The notes beneath the pieces are model-generated. The model searched no databases. It saw only the letters and a list, made by a program, of their open reading frames with translations, and had not been told where the DNA came from. The position numbers and the translations under genes are program-made. Shown piece after piece: positions 37,296-46,656 of a stretch of 64,000 nucleotides of DNA (positions within the stretch are counted from its first letter, which is position 1; every line of letters begins with the position of its first letter). The stretch comes from Duganella guangzhouensis (GTDB taxonomy: Bacteria; Pseudomonadota; Gammaproteobacteria; Burkholderiales; Burkholderiaceae_D), in the NCBI RefSeq assembly GCF_009674535.1, contig NZ_WKJK01000004.1, forward strand, positions 248,001 to 312,000, written 5' to 3'.

Positions 37296-38924
37296 TTACC
37301 TCCCGCCGGGAGCAGATGGGCGATCCCCAACTGCCCCGGTTTTTTTGCTTTTGGCGCCGCGCAGCAGCAGGCTGCCGGCGGCGCAGCCCAGCATCGCCAC
37401 GCCGGCCACCAGGAAGGCATCGCTGTAGGACAGCAGCAGCGCTTCGCGCTGGATCACCTGATTCATCAATGCCAGCGCCTGCTGGCGTAACGGCGCCAGG
37501 CTGACGTCGTACAGCGCGGCCGTGCGCTCGACCGGGAACCGCGCCAGCAGCCGCACCAGTTCCACCATGCGTTCGCGGGTGGCTTCGGCCAGCGGCGTGA
37601 CCGCTTCGCCGATGTGGAAGGCGTGCAGCTTTTCACGCTCCACAATGAACTGGCTGGCAACCGCGATGCCGATCGCGCCGCCGACATTGCGCACCATCGA
37701 AAACACGCCGGACGCCGAGCCGAGCTCGCTCTTCTCCAGGCCCTGCACCGCCATCACGCCCAGCGCCACCACGATCAGCGACTGGCCGATGCCGCGCACC
37801 ACCAGCGACGGCACGATCACGTTGCTGGCCGCGTTCGCATCCAGATGGATGTTCATCAGGCAGCCGGCCGCCATGATGATGAAGCCGAGGACGATCACGG
37901 TGCGCACGCTGGTGCGCTTCATCAGCGGCGGCGTCGCGAACGACATTACGAACTGCACCAGACCGTAGGGAATCATGGTCAGGCCGATCTGGCGCGCGTT
38001 GTAGCTGTGCACGTCGGCAAAATAATTCGGCACCAGGAACACCACGCCAAACACCACCGCGCCAAAAGTGAACTGCATCAAGCTGGCGAGGCCGAAGTTG
38101 TAGCGCCCCAGCAGGCGCAGGTTGAGGAAGGGCTGCTTGCGGGTCAGCTCGATGGCGATGAAGGCAGTCAGGCCGATCGCCGCCACCACGGCGCTGGCCA
38201 GGATCTCGGGCGAGGCGAACCAGTCCTTGCGGCCGCCCTCTTCCAGCATGATCTGCAGCGCCGACAGGCCGCACGCCATGGCGACGATGCCGCCCCAGTC
38301 GCCCTGGCGCAGCTTTTCCAGCGCCATCGGCTGCGGCTTGATCGACCAGCCGATGGCGGCCAGCAGCAGCAGGCCGGGTGGCACTTGCAGGTAGAAAATC
38401 CAGCGCCACGAGTAGACATCGGTCAGCCAGCCGCCCAGCGACGGCCCGGCCGCCTGCGCCACGTTGTTGGCGATCGCGAACAGCGCCATGCCGAATGGAT
38501 GTTTGGACGGCGGCAGCTCGGTGACGATCAGCTGGAACGACAGCGGGATCAGCACGCCGCCAAACGCACCCTGCAAGGTGCGCGCCGCGATCATGGTGCC
38601 GATGTTGGGCGCCACCGAGCAAGCCATCGAGAACAGGATGAAGCCGCCGGTGCCGACCATCAGCACGCGGCGGATCGAGAACACGCTGGCCAGCCAGGCG
38701 GTGAGCGGGATCACGATGATCTCGGCCACCAGATAGGCGGTGGTGATCCACGAGCCTTCTTCAAAGCTGGCGCCCAGCGAGCCGCGCACGTCCGGCAGCG
38801 AGGCGTTGGTGACGTGCACGTTCATGCCGGCCATGAAGCAGCCGATCACGCCGCCGATGACGGCGACCCAGGCGCGCAGCGAGACCGCGTCGTCGGCGCG
38901 GGCGGGGACGGTGGCGGCGCTCAT
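37296..38924 (-). CDS. emrB: DHA2-family drug efflux MFS permease, EmrB type
   Basis: This is a 542-residue inner-membrane antiporter with 14 transmembrane helices. DHA2 markers are MNVHVTNASLPDVRGSLGAS, WITTAYLVAEIIVIPLTAWLA and the motif C-like AQAAGPSLGGWLTDVYSWRWIF. It forms the inner-membrane part of a tripartite pump with the EmrA-like adaptor and NodT-like outer-membrane channel encoded just upstream. The three genes overlap by four to eight bases. The substrate is unknown. Confidence 0.93.
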   Translation of the reverse strand: MSAATVPARADDAVSLRAWVAVIGGVIGCFMAGMNVHVTNASLPDVRGSLGASFEEGSWITTAYLVAEIIVIPLTAWLASVFSIRRVLMVGTGGFILFSMACSVAPNIGTMIAARTLQGAFGGVLIPLSFQLIVTELPPSKHPFGMALFAIANNVAQAAGPSLGGWLTDVYSWRWIFYLQVPPGLLLLAAIGWSIKPQPMALEKLRQGDWGGIVAMACGLSALQIMLEEGGRKDWFASPEILASAVVAAIGLTAFIAIELTRKQPFLNLRLLGRYNFGLASLMQFTFGAVVFGVVFLVPNYFADVHSYNARQIGLTMIPYGLVQFVMSFATPPLMKRTSVRTVIVLGFIIMAAGCLMNIHLDANAASNVIVPSLVVRGIGQSLIVVALGVMAVQGLEKSELGSASGVFSMVRNVGGAIGIAVASQFIVEREKLHAFHIGEAVTPLAEATRERMVELVRLLARFPVERTAALYDVSLAPLRQQALALMNQVIQREALLLSYSDAFLVAGVAMLGCAAGSLLLRGAKSKKTGAVGDRPSAPGGR

Positions 38925-40012
38925 GGCTTGCTGGCGCGGCGCAGATCGACCGCGGTCACCACCGACATGCCGGGCCGCAGCTCGGCCAGCAGCGGCTGGC
39001 CGGCGTCGAGGCTGATGCGCACCGGTATCCGCTGCACGATCTTGGTGAAGTTGCCGCTGGCGTTATCCGGCGGCAGCACGGCGAATTGCGCACCGGAGGC
39101 CGGCGCCAGGCTGTCGACGTGTCCCTTCAGCGCGCGCCCGCCCAAGGCGTCGACTTCGATCTCGACCTGCTGGCCGGCGGCCACGCCGTCCAGTTGCACT
39201 TCCTTGTAATTGGCCACCACATAGATTTGCTGCGGCACCAGCGCCATCAGCGGCGTGCCGGCCGCGACGTAGGCGCCGACCCGCAGGCTGCGCTGGCCGA
39301 CCAGCCCGGCCACCGGGGCGCGGATCACGGTGTGGTCGAGATCGAGCTGGGCCAGCGCGCGCGTGGCCTCGGCCTGCTGTTGCGCGCCTTCGGCCTCGTG
39401 CAGCGCGGCCTCGGCCTGCTGGCCTTGGGTGGCCAGCACCGCCAGCCGGGCCTTGCTGGCGGCGCCGTTGGCGCGTGCCGCCTCCAGGGCCGCCGCGCCA
39501 CGGCTGGCGCTGGCCTCGGCCGCTTCCAGATGCTGGGCGTCGGTGACCTGCTGGCGGGTCAGCAGTTGCTGGCGCTGGTATGCCAGTTCGGCCTGACGCA
39601 GATCGGCCTGGCGCGCCTGCGTTTCCGCCGTGGCCGCCGCGATCAGGCTGTGCTGCTGGCCGGCTTGCGCGCGCAGATTGGCGATCGCCGCTTGTTGCGC
39701 CAACACCCTGGCCTTGGCCGCCGTCAGCGCGCCGTCGGCCTGCGCCAGCCGGGCGCGGTAGATGGCGTCATCGATCTGCGCCAGCACCTCGCCGGCCGCC
39801 ACCGCTTGGTTGTCGCGCACCGCGACCCGGCTGATATAGCCGGCCACGCGCGGGCTGATGGTGGCGATGTCGGCGCGCACATAGGCATCGTCGGTGCTGA
39901 TCAGGAAGCGGCCGAGCTGCCACCAGTGGAGACCGGCTGCGCCAGCGGCGAGCAGCGCCAGGGCGCCGACGCCCAACAACGCGGTTTTGCGGGAGATTTT
40001 TTGATTAGTCAT
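38921..40012 (-). CDS. emrA: EmrA/HlyD-family membrane fusion protein
   Basis: This is a 363-residue periplasmic adaptor with one N-terminal transmembrane helix (ALLGVGALALLAAGAAGLHWW). A biotinyl-lipoyl-like half (STDDAYVRADIATISPRVAGYI) and a long alanine-rich alpha-hairpin with coiled-coil character follow. The second lipoyl half (VIRAPVAGLVGQRSLRVGAYV) and a beta-barrel complete it. It links EmrB to the outer-membrane channel. The ATG at 40012 overlaps the channel gene's stop by eight bases. Confidence 0.93.
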   Translation of the reverse strand: MTNQKISRKTALLGVGALALLAAGAAGLHWWQLGRFLISTDDAYVRADIATISPRVAGYISRVAVRDNQAVAAGEVLAQIDDAIYRARLAQADGALTAAKARVLAQQAAIANLRAQAGQQHSLIAAATAETQARQADLRQAELAYQRQQLLTRQQVTDAQHLEAAEASASRGAAALEAARANGAASKARLAVLATQGQQAEAALHEAEGAQQQAEATRALAQLDLDHTVIRAPVAGLVGQRSLRVGAYVAAGTPLMALVPQQIYVVANYKEVQLDGVAAGQQVEIEVDALGGRALKGHVDSLAPASGAQFAVLPPDNASGNFTKIVQRIPVRISLDAGQPLLAELRPGMSVVTAVDLRRASKP

Positions 40013-41456
40013 CGTATTGGTCCGAAGTGAAGGAAGCGGTTTGCAGGGCAGGCGGCGCTTGCCAGCCGCCGCCAAGCGCCTTGAACAGCAGCACCTGGCC
40101 GCTGGCGACGTCGGCATTGGCGGCGGCCAGCCGGGCGGCGGCCTCGACGGCGCTGCGTTCGGCGTCCACCAGTTCCAGCGCGCTGACGGCGCCGGCGTCG
40201 CGGCTGAGCTGGGCCAGGCGCAGCGCCTCGCTGCTCTGGCGGGCGGCGGCCTGCAAGTCCTGACGCTGTTGCAGCGTGGCCTGGTAGCTGGCCAGCGCCT
40301 GTTTGACCTCTTTCAGCGCGGCCAGGATGGTGGCGTCGAAGCGCGCCAGCGCGGCCGCTTCACCGGCTTGCGCCGCCGTGATCCGGGCGCGCGCCGCGCT
40401 GCTGTTGGGAAAACGCCACGACAGCACCGGGCCGATGCTCCAGGCGATGGCGTTTTTCTGGTTCATATTGCCAATGCCCGGCGCCGAGCTGGCGACCGAG
40501 CCCATGATCGAGACCTCCGGATACAGCTCGGCGCTGGCGACGCCGATACGGGCGCTGCTGGCGCGCAGCCGCCGTTCGGCTTCGCGGATGTCGGGCCGGC
40601 GCTGCAGCAGTGCGGTTACGTCGCCGAGCGGGATGGCGGCGTCCAGTTGCGGCAAATTGTCGCAAGCGCTGGCGGCGGTCGGCAGCGTGTCCGGCGGACG
40701 GCCGGTCAGCACCGCCAGTTCATACAGCGCGTTCTGGCGGCCGGCGTCCAGCGGCGCGATGGCGGCGCTGGCCTGCTGCGCCAGCGCGGCGGCTCGCGCC
40801 ACATCGAGCGGCGTCGCGCTGCCGGCTTCGTGCAGCCGGGTCTGTAATTGGTGGCTACGGCTCAGCAAGGCCAGCGATTGCCGCGCCACGGCGGCGCGGG
40901 CGGCGTAGGCGCAGCTGTCGACATAGGCGCGGGTGGTTTCGGCCGCGACCGCCACCCGCACGCCGTCGCGCGCGGCCTGATTGGCTTCGGCGTCGGCCTC
41001 GGCGGCCTGGATGGCGTGGCCGATGCGGCCGGACAGGTCGAGTTCCCAGCTGGTGTCGAAGCCGGCGTCGTAGCGCTGGCCGGTGCGGATCTCGGTCTGA
41101 TCCAGCGCCGCCGCCAGCTGGTCGTTGACGGTGCTGCCGTAGCCGGCGCCGGCCGTCAGCGCGGTCTGCGGCAGGCGCGCGCTGCGGCGCTGGCCCAGCG
41201 CGGCGTTTGCCTGCGCCAGATTGGCGGCCGCCACCCGCAGCTCGCGGTTGTTGGCCAGCGCTTCGGCCACCAGCGTGTCCAGCGTGGCGTCGTTATACAG
41301 GCGCCACCATTGATCGAGCGCCGGGGCGGTGGCCACGGCCGCGCTGGCCGGCGCCAGTACGTCCGGCGGGCTAATGGTGGAGGGCGGCGAGCTGACCGGG
41401 CTGACGGCGCAACCGCTGACGGCAAGCAGTAATACAACAGCGTGGGGTGTCTTCAT
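40005..41456 (-). CDS. Outer-membrane efflux lipoprotein, NodT/OprM family
   Basis: This is a 483-residue channel protein. A lipoprotein signal ends at LLLAVSGC, whose Cys is acylated. Two tandem OEP repeats follow (QWWRLYNDATLDTLVAEALANN, and LLQRRPDIREAERRLRASSARIGVA in the second half), as in trimeric TolC-like channels. It is the first gene of the three-gene pump operon, divergent from the AraC regulator at 41541. Confidence 0.93.
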   Translation of the reverse strand: MKTPHAVVLLLAVSGCAVSPVSSPPSTISPPDVLAPASAAVATAPALDQWWRLYNDATLDTLVAEALANNRELRVAAANLAQANAALGQRRSARLPQTALTAGAGYGSTVNDQLAAALDQTEIRTGQRYDAGFDTSWELDLSGRIGHAIQAAEADAEANQAARDGVRVAVAAETTRAYVDSCAYAARAAVARQSLALLSRSHQLQTRLHEAGSATPLDVARAAALAQQASAAIAPLDAGRQNALYELAVLTGRPPDTLPTAASACDNLPQLDAAIPLGDVTALLQRRPDIREAERRLRASSARIGVASAELYPEVSIMGSVASSAPGIGNMNQKNAIAWSIGPVLSWRFPNSSAARARITAAQAGEAAALARFDATILAALKEVKQALASYQATLQQRQDLQAAARQSSEALRLAQLSRDAGAVSALELVDAERSAVEAAARLAAANADVASGQVLLFKALGGGWQAPPALQTASFTSDQYDD

Positions 41457-41540
41457 GGCGGGCTAGTGATAGGTTGGGTTGCTATTAAGCCACGTCGCGA
41501 TCTTTCTTTCTCCCGCTAATTGGACTACTATCGTCGAGAT

Positions 41541-42314
41541 ATGGACATCCGCACCTTTGATGATTGCGACGCCAGCCGCCGCCCGGTGGCGGCGCTGGTC
41601 AGCCGCCATCCGCACGCCGAGCACATCCCCGCCCACAGTCACGCCCGGGCCCAGCTGATTCATACCCTGACCGGGGTGATGACGGTGCTGAGCGTCAGCG
41701 GCAGCTGGGTGGTGCCGCCCGGCCGCGCGCTGTGGATGCCGGCCGAAACCGAGCACCAGATCCGCATCGCCGGCGATGTCGACATGCGCACCCTGTTTAT
41801 CGCGCCGCATGCGCGCGACACGCTGCCGCGCGGCTGCGAGGTGATCGAGGTATCGCCGCTGCTGCGCGAAGCCATCGTGGCCGCCACCGCGATCGCGCTG
41901 GATTACCGCGACGGCGGCCGCGACCAACGGGTAATGGAGCTGATCCTGGACGAGATCGAACTGGCGCCGCGTTTGCAGCTGCATGTGCCGCTGCCGCGCC
42001 ATCCGGCGCTGCTGCGCCAGTGCGAATACATGATCGCCCATCCGGCCGAGCCGGTGACGCTGGACAGTCTGGCGCTGGCGCTGCGGGTCAGCGGCCGCAC
42101 CGTGGCGCGGCTGTTCGAGCGCGAGGTCGGCATGGGGTTCGGCGACTGGCGCCGCCGCCTGTGCCTGCTGCTGAGCATGCCCAGGCTGGCGGCCGGCGCG
42201 TCGATACTGGAGGTTGCTTTAGAGCATGGCTATGACAGCCCGAGCGCGTTTTCCGCCATGTTCCGGCGCGCGCTGGGCGTGTCGCCAACGGAATATCTTG
42301 CTAGTAAGTACTAA
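41541..42314 (+). CDS. AraC-family regulator with N-terminal cupin, NimR-like
   Basis: This is a 257-residue transcription factor. The N-terminal cupin (HIPAHSHARAQLIHTLTGVM, then VVPPGRALWMPAETEHQI) senses a ligand. The C-terminal domain carries two helix-turn-helix units (LDSLALALRVSGRTVARLFEREVG, then YDSPSAFSAMFRRALGVSPTEYL). It lies divergent to the emr-type operon with an 84-base gap, so it is the likely regulator of that pump. NimR-like regulators often control an adjacent exporter gene. Confidence 0.92.
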   Translation: MDIRTFDDCDASRRPVAALVSRHPHAEHIPAHSHARAQLIHTLTGVMTVLSVSGSWVVPPGRALWMPAETEHQIRIAGDVDMRTLFIAPHARDTLPRGCEVIEVSPLLREAIVAATAIALDYRDGGRDQRVMELILDEIELAPRLQLHVPLPRHPALLRQCEYMIAHPAEPVTLDSLALALRVSGRTVARLFEREVGMGFGDWRRRLCLLLSMPRLAAGASILEVALEHGYDSPSAFSAMFRRALGVSPTEYLASKY

Positions 42315-42413
42315 CTTTCGAGGCTTTCACGCTGCGCAAATGTAACAATTCGTTCCCGGTGTAAATTGCTGACTTTGAGTTCAGTAGTGTTGTATTATCT
42401 GCTAAATTATTCT

Positions 42414-42435
42414 GGCTCCGCCCTAGGCGGGAGCC
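42414..42435 (+). other. Stable hairpin upstream of the mla operon
   Basis: GGCTCCGCC pairs with GGCGGGAGCC around a CTA loop with a single bulged G, about 50 bases before the mlaF start. There is no T-run, so it is not a simple terminator. It may be a leader structure or a remnant palindrome. TATTAT at 42393-42398 could be the -10 box of a promoter just upstream. Confidence 0.45.
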
Positions 42436-42486
42436 GGGCTCCTGCAGAGATTGCCCTTTCTGCACTACAATACGGCATCCCAAAAA

Positions 42487-43302
42487 ATGAGTTCAGTCGT
42501 GGCTAATTTAGTCGAAATCCGTGATTTACACTTTACCTATGGCAAGCGCGCGATCCTGACCGGCTTGAACATGGACTTCCCACGCGGGAAGGTGGTTGCG
42601 GTCATGGGCGGCTCTGGCAGCGGCAAAACCACGGTGTTGCGCCTGATCGGCGGCCAGCTGCGGCCGCAAAAAGGCCAGGTCAAAGTGCAGGGCCAGGTGG
42701 TGCACAAGCTGAACACCGCCGGCCTGTATTTGTTACGCCGCAAGATGGGCATGCTGTTCCAGCACGGCGCCCTGTTCACCGATTTGACGGTGTTTGAAAA
42801 CGTCGCCTTCCCGCTGCGCGAGCATACCGACTTGCCGGAAGAGCTGATCCGCAATCTGGTATTGATGAAACTGCAAGCCGTGGGCTTGCGCAACGCCGCC
42901 AAGCTGAAGCCCGGAGAAATCTCCGGCGGCATGGCGCGCCGGGTGGCGCTGGCGCGTTCGATCGCGCTGGACCCGGAACTGATTATGTATGACGAGCCGT
43001 TCGCCGGCCTGGATCCGATCTCGATGGGCGTCACCGCCAACCTGATCCGCAACCTGAACACGGCGCTGGGCTCGACCACGATTCTGGTGTCGCACGACGT
43101 GAAGGAAAGCTTCGCCATCGCCGACTATGTTTATTTCCTGTCGCAAGGCAAGATCGTTGCGCACGGCACGCCGGCCGACATGCTGGTGTCGACCGACCCG
43201 TATGTGAAGCAGTTTGTGCACGCGGAAGCGGATGGCCCGGTGCCGTTCCACTATCCAGGCAAGTCCCTGGCCGACGATCTGGGCCTGGGAGTGCAAGTAT
43301 GA
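42487..43302 (+). CDS. mlaF: Phospholipid transport ATPase MlaF
   Basis: This is the 271-residue cytoplasmic ATPase of the MlaFEDB complex, which moves phospholipids between the inner membrane and the periplasmic carrier MlaC. Walker A is GGSGSGKTT, the signature is ISGGMARRVALARS and Walker B is ELIMYDEPFAGLD. The ATG at 42487 gives the length closest to family members. A GTG six codons later is also possible. Its stop overlaps mlaE by four bases. Confidence 0.95.
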   Translation: MSSVVANLVEIRDLHFTYGKRAILTGLNMDFPRGKVVAVMGGSGSGKTTVLRLIGGQLRPQKGQVKVQGQVVHKLNTAGLYLLRRKMGMLFQHGALFTDLTVFENVAFPLREHTDLPEELIRNLVLMKLQAVGLRNAAKLKPGEISGGMARRVALARSIALDPELIMYDEPFAGLDPISMGVTANLIRNLNTALGSTTILVSHDVKESFAIADYVYFLSQGKIVAHGTPADMLVSTDPYVKQFVHAEADGPVPFHYPGKSLADDLGLGVQV

Positions 43303-44084
43303 GTGTTAAAAACTGGTTGTCCCGCCTGGGCGCGCCGCTGCGCGACTACGTTGAAAGCATCGGCTATGGCGCCCGCACCTTCGGCAGCCTGCTGAAAGTG
43401 TCGCCCGGCCTGCTGCGCCGTCCAAGCCTGGTGATCGAGCAGCTGCATTTCATCGGCAATTATTCGATGCTGATCATCACCCTGTCCGGCCTGTTCGTCG
43501 GCATGGTGCTGGGCCTGCAGGGCTATACCACGCTGAACAAATACGGCGCCGAGCAATCGCTGGGCGTGCTGGTGGCACTGGGCCTGACCCGCGAACTGGG
43601 GCCGGTCATCACCGCGCTGCTGTTCGCCGGCCGCGCCGGTACCTCGCTGACCGCCGAAATCGGCCTGATGAAGGCTGGCGAGCAGTTGTCGGCGATGGAG
43701 ATGATGGCGGTGAATCCGCTGCAACGCGTGCTGGCGCCGCGCTTCTGGGCCGGCGCGCTGTCGGTGCCGCTGCTGGCGTCGGTGTTCAGCGCGGTTGGCG
43801 TGCTGGGCGGCTGGCTGGTCGGCGTGCAGCTGATCGGCGTTGACGATGGCGCCTTCTGGTCGCAAATGCAGGCCAGCGTCGACATCTGGAAAGACATTGC
43901 CAACGGCTTCATCAAGAGCGTGGTGTTCGGCATCGCCATCACCTTCATCGCCTTGTACCAGGGTTACGAGGCGCAGCCGACACCGGAAGACGTGGCGCGC
44001 GCCACCACCCGTACCGTCGTGATTTCATCGCTGACGATCTGGTGGCTGGATTTCATGATGACGGCGCTGATGTTCAGCAAGTAA
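43299..44084 (+). CDS. mlaE: Phospholipid transport permease MlaE
   Basis: This is a 261-residue inner-membrane permease with five or six transmembrane helices. The MlaE signature occurs in LFVGMVLGLQGYTTLNKYGAE and LTRELGPVITALLFAGRAGTSLTAEIGLMK. It forms the channel part of the MlaFEDB transporter. It lies between mlaF (four-base overlap) and mlaD (39-base gap). Confidence 0.96.
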   Translation: MSVKNWLSRLGAPLRDYVESIGYGARTFGSLLKVSPGLLRRPSLVIEQLHFIGNYSMLIITLSGLFVGMVLGLQGYTTLNKYGAEQSLGVLVALGLTRELGPVITALLFAGRAGTSLTAEIGLMKAGEQLSAMEMMAVNPLQRVLAPRFWAGALSVPLLASVFSAVGVLGGWLVGVQLIGVDDGAFWSQMQASVDIWKDIANGFIKSVVFGIAITFIALYQGYEAQPTPEDVARATTRTVVISSLTIWWLDFMMTALMFSK

Positions 44085-44123
44085 CGTTTAGCAAGCAATA
44101 AAAGCAAACAAGGAAGAATACAA

Positions 44124-44594
44124 ATGCAACGCAAATCTCTGGATGTCTGGGTCGGCCTGTTTATCGTCATCGGCGTCGCTGCGCTGATGTTCCTGGCGCT
44201 GAAAGTGGGCAGCATGAATACGCTGTCCTTCGGCAAGACCTATTCAATCACCGCCAAGTTCGACAATATCGGCAGCCTGCGCCCACAAGCGCCGGTCAAG
44301 GCGTCCGGCGTGGTGGTAGGCCGTGTGGGAGAGATCAAGTTTGATGACAAGAGCTACCAGGCACTGGTAACCTTGAATATGGAAGAAAGTTATAAATTCC
44401 CTAAAGACAGCTCGGCCAAGATTCTGACCGCCGGCCTGCTGGGTGAACAATACGTCGGCATTGAAGCCGGCGGCGATACCAACAACCTGGCTGCCGGCGA
44501 CAAGATCGCCCGTACCCAGTCGGCCGCAGTGCTGGAAGACCTGATCAATCAGTTCATCTATAGCAAAGCGGCAGAAGGAAAGGACGATAAATGA
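44124..44594 (+). CDS. mlaD: MCE-domain protein MlaD
   Basis: This is a 156-residue protein with one N-terminal membrane anchor (VWVGLFIVIGVAALMFLAL) and a single MCE domain (YSITAKFDNIGSLRPQAPVKASGVVVGRV, later LGEQYVGIEAGGD). It forms the hexameric periplasmic ring that binds lipid. Its stop overlaps the mlaA start by four bases. Confidence 0.96.
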   Translation: MQRKSLDVWVGLFIVIGVAALMFLALKVGSMNTLSFGKTYSITAKFDNIGSLRPQAPVKASGVVVGRVGEIKFDDKSYQALVTLNMEESYKFPKDSSAKILTAGLLGEQYVGIEAGGDTNNLAAGDKIARTQSAAVLEDLINQFIYSKAAEGKDDK

Positions 44595-45391
44595 TCGCTA
44601 AACCACTGAGTCGCGCCGCGCTGGCGCTGGGCGTTACCGCTGTGCTGGCCGGCTGCGCCGGCCCCAACCCGCGTGACCCGTACGAGGGCTACAACCGGGC
44701 CATGTTCAACTTCAACGACACGGTCGATACCTATGCGTTGAAACCGGTGGCCACCGGCTATAAAAACGTCACGCCTGGCTTTGTGCAGACCGGCGTCAGC
44801 AATTTCTTCGGCAATCTGGGCGACGCCTGGACCGCCGTCAACCAATTCCTGCAGGGCAAGGGTTCGGACGGTATGTCCGATCTGAGCCGTTTTGCCTTGA
44901 ACTCGACCCTGGGTATCCTCGGCCTGTTCGACATCGCCTCGGAAGCCGGCCTGCAGAAGCACAACGAAGACTTCGGTCAGACGCTGGGCGTGTGGGGCGT
45001 GCAGTCCGGTCCTTACCTGGTGCTGCCGCTGCTGGGACCGTCGACCGTGCGTGACACCGCCGGCCTGCCGCTGGACATCTACGGTAACATCTGGAGCTAC
45101 AAGGATCCGACCAACGTGCGCAACATGGGCACCGCGCTGCGCATCGTCGATACCCGCGCCAGCCTGCTGGACGCCTCCTCGCTGCTGGAAGACGCCGCGC
45201 TGGACCGCTATGAATTCCTGCGCGACGGTTATCTGCAGCGCCGCGAGAGCCAGGTTCATCCGGACGGCGACGAGCCGGCACCTAAGGGTAAAAAGGATGA
45301 TACCGGCGAAACTTCTGCAACCGTGTCATCCGAATCGGCCCCAAAAGAGTTAAACTCCGGCACACCGGCTGCGAAACCCGACAGCCAGTGA
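44591..45391 (+). CDS. mlaA: Outer-membrane lipoprotein MlaA (VacJ)
   Basis: This is a 266-residue lipoprotein (signal ending AVLAGC) that removes mislocalised phospholipids from the outer leaflet of the outer membrane. Core motifs are RDPYEGYNRAMFNFNDTVD, GVSNFFGNLGD and TLGVWGVQSGPYLVLPLLGPS. A polar C-terminal tail of about 40 residues (rich in Lys, Asp, Ser, Ala) goes beyond the core. In this lineage mlaA lies inside the mla operon between mlaD and mlaC, unlike in Escherichia coli. Confidence 0.95.
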   Translation: MIAKPLSRAALALGVTAVLAGCAGPNPRDPYEGYNRAMFNFNDTVDTYALKPVATGYKNVTPGFVQTGVSNFFGNLGDAWTAVNQFLQGKGSDGMSDLSRFALNSTLGILGLFDIASEAGLQKHNEDFGQTLGVWGVQSGPYLVLPLLGPSTVRDTAGLPLDIYGNIWSYKDPTNVRNMGTALRIVDTRASLLDASSLLEDAALDRYEFLRDGYLQRRESQVHPDGDEPAPKGKKDDTGETSATVSSESAPKELNSGTPAAKPDSQ

Positions 45392-45422
45392 CCCGAAGAA
45401 CTACTGAGAAGGCATAGCTACG

Positions 45423-46064
45423 ATGAACTTTATTAAACAATTTATTGCTCTGGCAACTGTTTCCCTGGCCTTCACCGGCGTGGCGTCGGCGCAGGAAGCG
45501 CCGGACGTGCTGGTCAAGCGCATCAGCCAGGACGTGCTCAACACCGCCAAGAACGACAAATCGATCCAGGCCGGCGACACCAAGAAGGTGATCGATCTGG
45601 TGGAAGAGAAGATTCTGCCGTATGTGGATTTCCAGCGCATGACCGCGCTGGCCGCCGGCCGCTTCTGGCGCGACGCCACTCCGGATCAGCAGAAACAGCT
45701 GACCGAGCAGTTCCGCCAGCTGCTGGTGTTCACCTATTCCGGCGCGCTGTCGCAGGTGAAGGACCAGACCGTCGAGTTCAAGCCGCTGCGTGCTGATCCG
45801 TCCGACACCGAAGTCGAAGTGCGCTCGATGGTCAACCAGGCCCGTGGCGAACCGATTCCGCTGAACTACCGCGTCGCCAAGGGTCCGCAAGGCTGGAAGA
45901 TCTACGACATCAACGTGCTGGGCGCGTGGCTGGTCGAGACCTACAAAGGTACTTTCGCCTCGGAAATTTCGAAAGGCGGCATGGATGGCCTGATCAAGGC
46001 GCTGACCGAGAAAAACAAAAAACTCGCCAGCAAACCGTTGAACACCACCGCACCGAAGAAGTAA
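45423..46064 (+). CDS. mlaC: Periplasmic phospholipid carrier MlaC
   Basis: This is a 213-residue periplasmic protein with a signal peptide (FIALATVSLAFTGVASAQ). The MlaC fold is recognised by KILPYVDFQRMTALAAGRFWRDA and FRQLLVFTYSGALSQ, then NYRVAKGPQGWKIYDINVLGAWL. It shuttles lipid between MlaA and the MlaFEDB complex. It lies between mlaA and mlaB with short gaps. Confidence 0.95.
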   Translation: MNFIKQFIALATVSLAFTGVASAQEAPDVLVKRISQDVLNTAKNDKSIQAGDTKKVIDLVEEKILPYVDFQRMTALAAGRFWRDATPDQQKQLTEQFRQLLVFTYSGALSQVKDQTVEFKPLRADPSDTEVEVRSMVNQARGEPIPLNYRVAKGPQGWKIYDINVLGAWLVETYKGTFASEISKGGMDGLIKALTEKNKKLASKPLNTTAPKK

Positions 46065-46073
46065 ACTGACGCC

Positions 46074-46496
46074 ATGAACGCCGTTACCGAAGCCACCGAC
46101 AATCTGCAGTCGCTCACGTCCCTGACCGTGCTCAACGCCACTGCGGCGCTGGAGCGCGGCTATGCCGCCCTCAAGGCCGGCCAGAGCGTGTTCGACCTGC
46201 GCCATGTGTTGACGGTGGATTCGGTGGCGGTGTCGGTCATGCTGTCGTGGCAGCGCGCAGCGCAGGAAGCCGGCATCCAGCTGGAACTGAAAAATCTGCC
46301 GCCGGCGCTGCAAAGCCTGACCAAGTTGTATGGCGTGTGCTCGCTGCTGTTCCCGACCGACGTCAAGCTGGAACAGGATGGCGCCGCGCCGCGCAACCCC
46401 TCGCACGACGAATTCTCACCGGTGAAAGCACCGGAATCGGTCTTCAGCAAGAAGACTGCCGTGGAAGGCGCAGCCGCCTCCCACCACCATCATTGA
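46074..46496 (+). CDS. mlaB: STAS-domain protein MlaB with long C-terminal tail
   Basis: This is a 140-residue cytoplasmic protein. The first 95 residues form a STAS domain (VFDLRHVLTVDSVAVSVMLSWQRAAQ) that supports MlaF assembly and activity. Family members are often near 95-100 residues. Here an extra tail of about 40 residues, low in structure, ends in ASHHHH. The tail is odd but encoded in normal local codon usage. It closes the mla genes; the next gene is 160 bases away. Confidence 0.9.
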   Translation: MNAVTEATDNLQSLTSLTVLNATAALERGYAALKAGQSVFDLRHVLTVDSVAVSVMLSWQRAAQEAGIQLELKNLPPALQSLTKLYGVCSLLFPTDVKLEQDGAAPRNPSHDEFSPVKAPESVFSKKTAVEGAAASHHHH

Positions 46497-46561
46497 TCCC
46501 CGCCCCACCCCGCCGCCCGCAGTAAATCAGGGTCCGGCTCAGCCGGATCATAAAATTCCAA

Positions 46562-46567
46562 TATAAT
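46562..46567 (+). promoter_or_regulatory. Possible internal promoter -10 box before the ABC exporter genes
   Basis: A perfect TATAAT occurs in the 160-base gap after mlaB, about 90 bases before the ATPase start. No good -35 box is seen at 16-18 bases. A small hairpin, TCCGGC-TCA-GCCGGA at 46533-46547, lies just upstream. Confidence 0.35.
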
Positions 46568-46656
46568 TGAACGTTGCCGCAGCCGCAGTGCCGTGGCGCC
46601 CGCAGCATCTTCCCATGCGTCGGCCCGGCCGTCGCGACCTTATAGATAAGTCAATA

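Noticed and set aside
37296..37360. Terminator for gltBD at the T-run near 37340
   Set aside because: The T-run lies inside the coding region of the convergent emrB gene, and the nearest stem (CTCCC-GCC-GGGAG, 37300-37312) is too far away from it.
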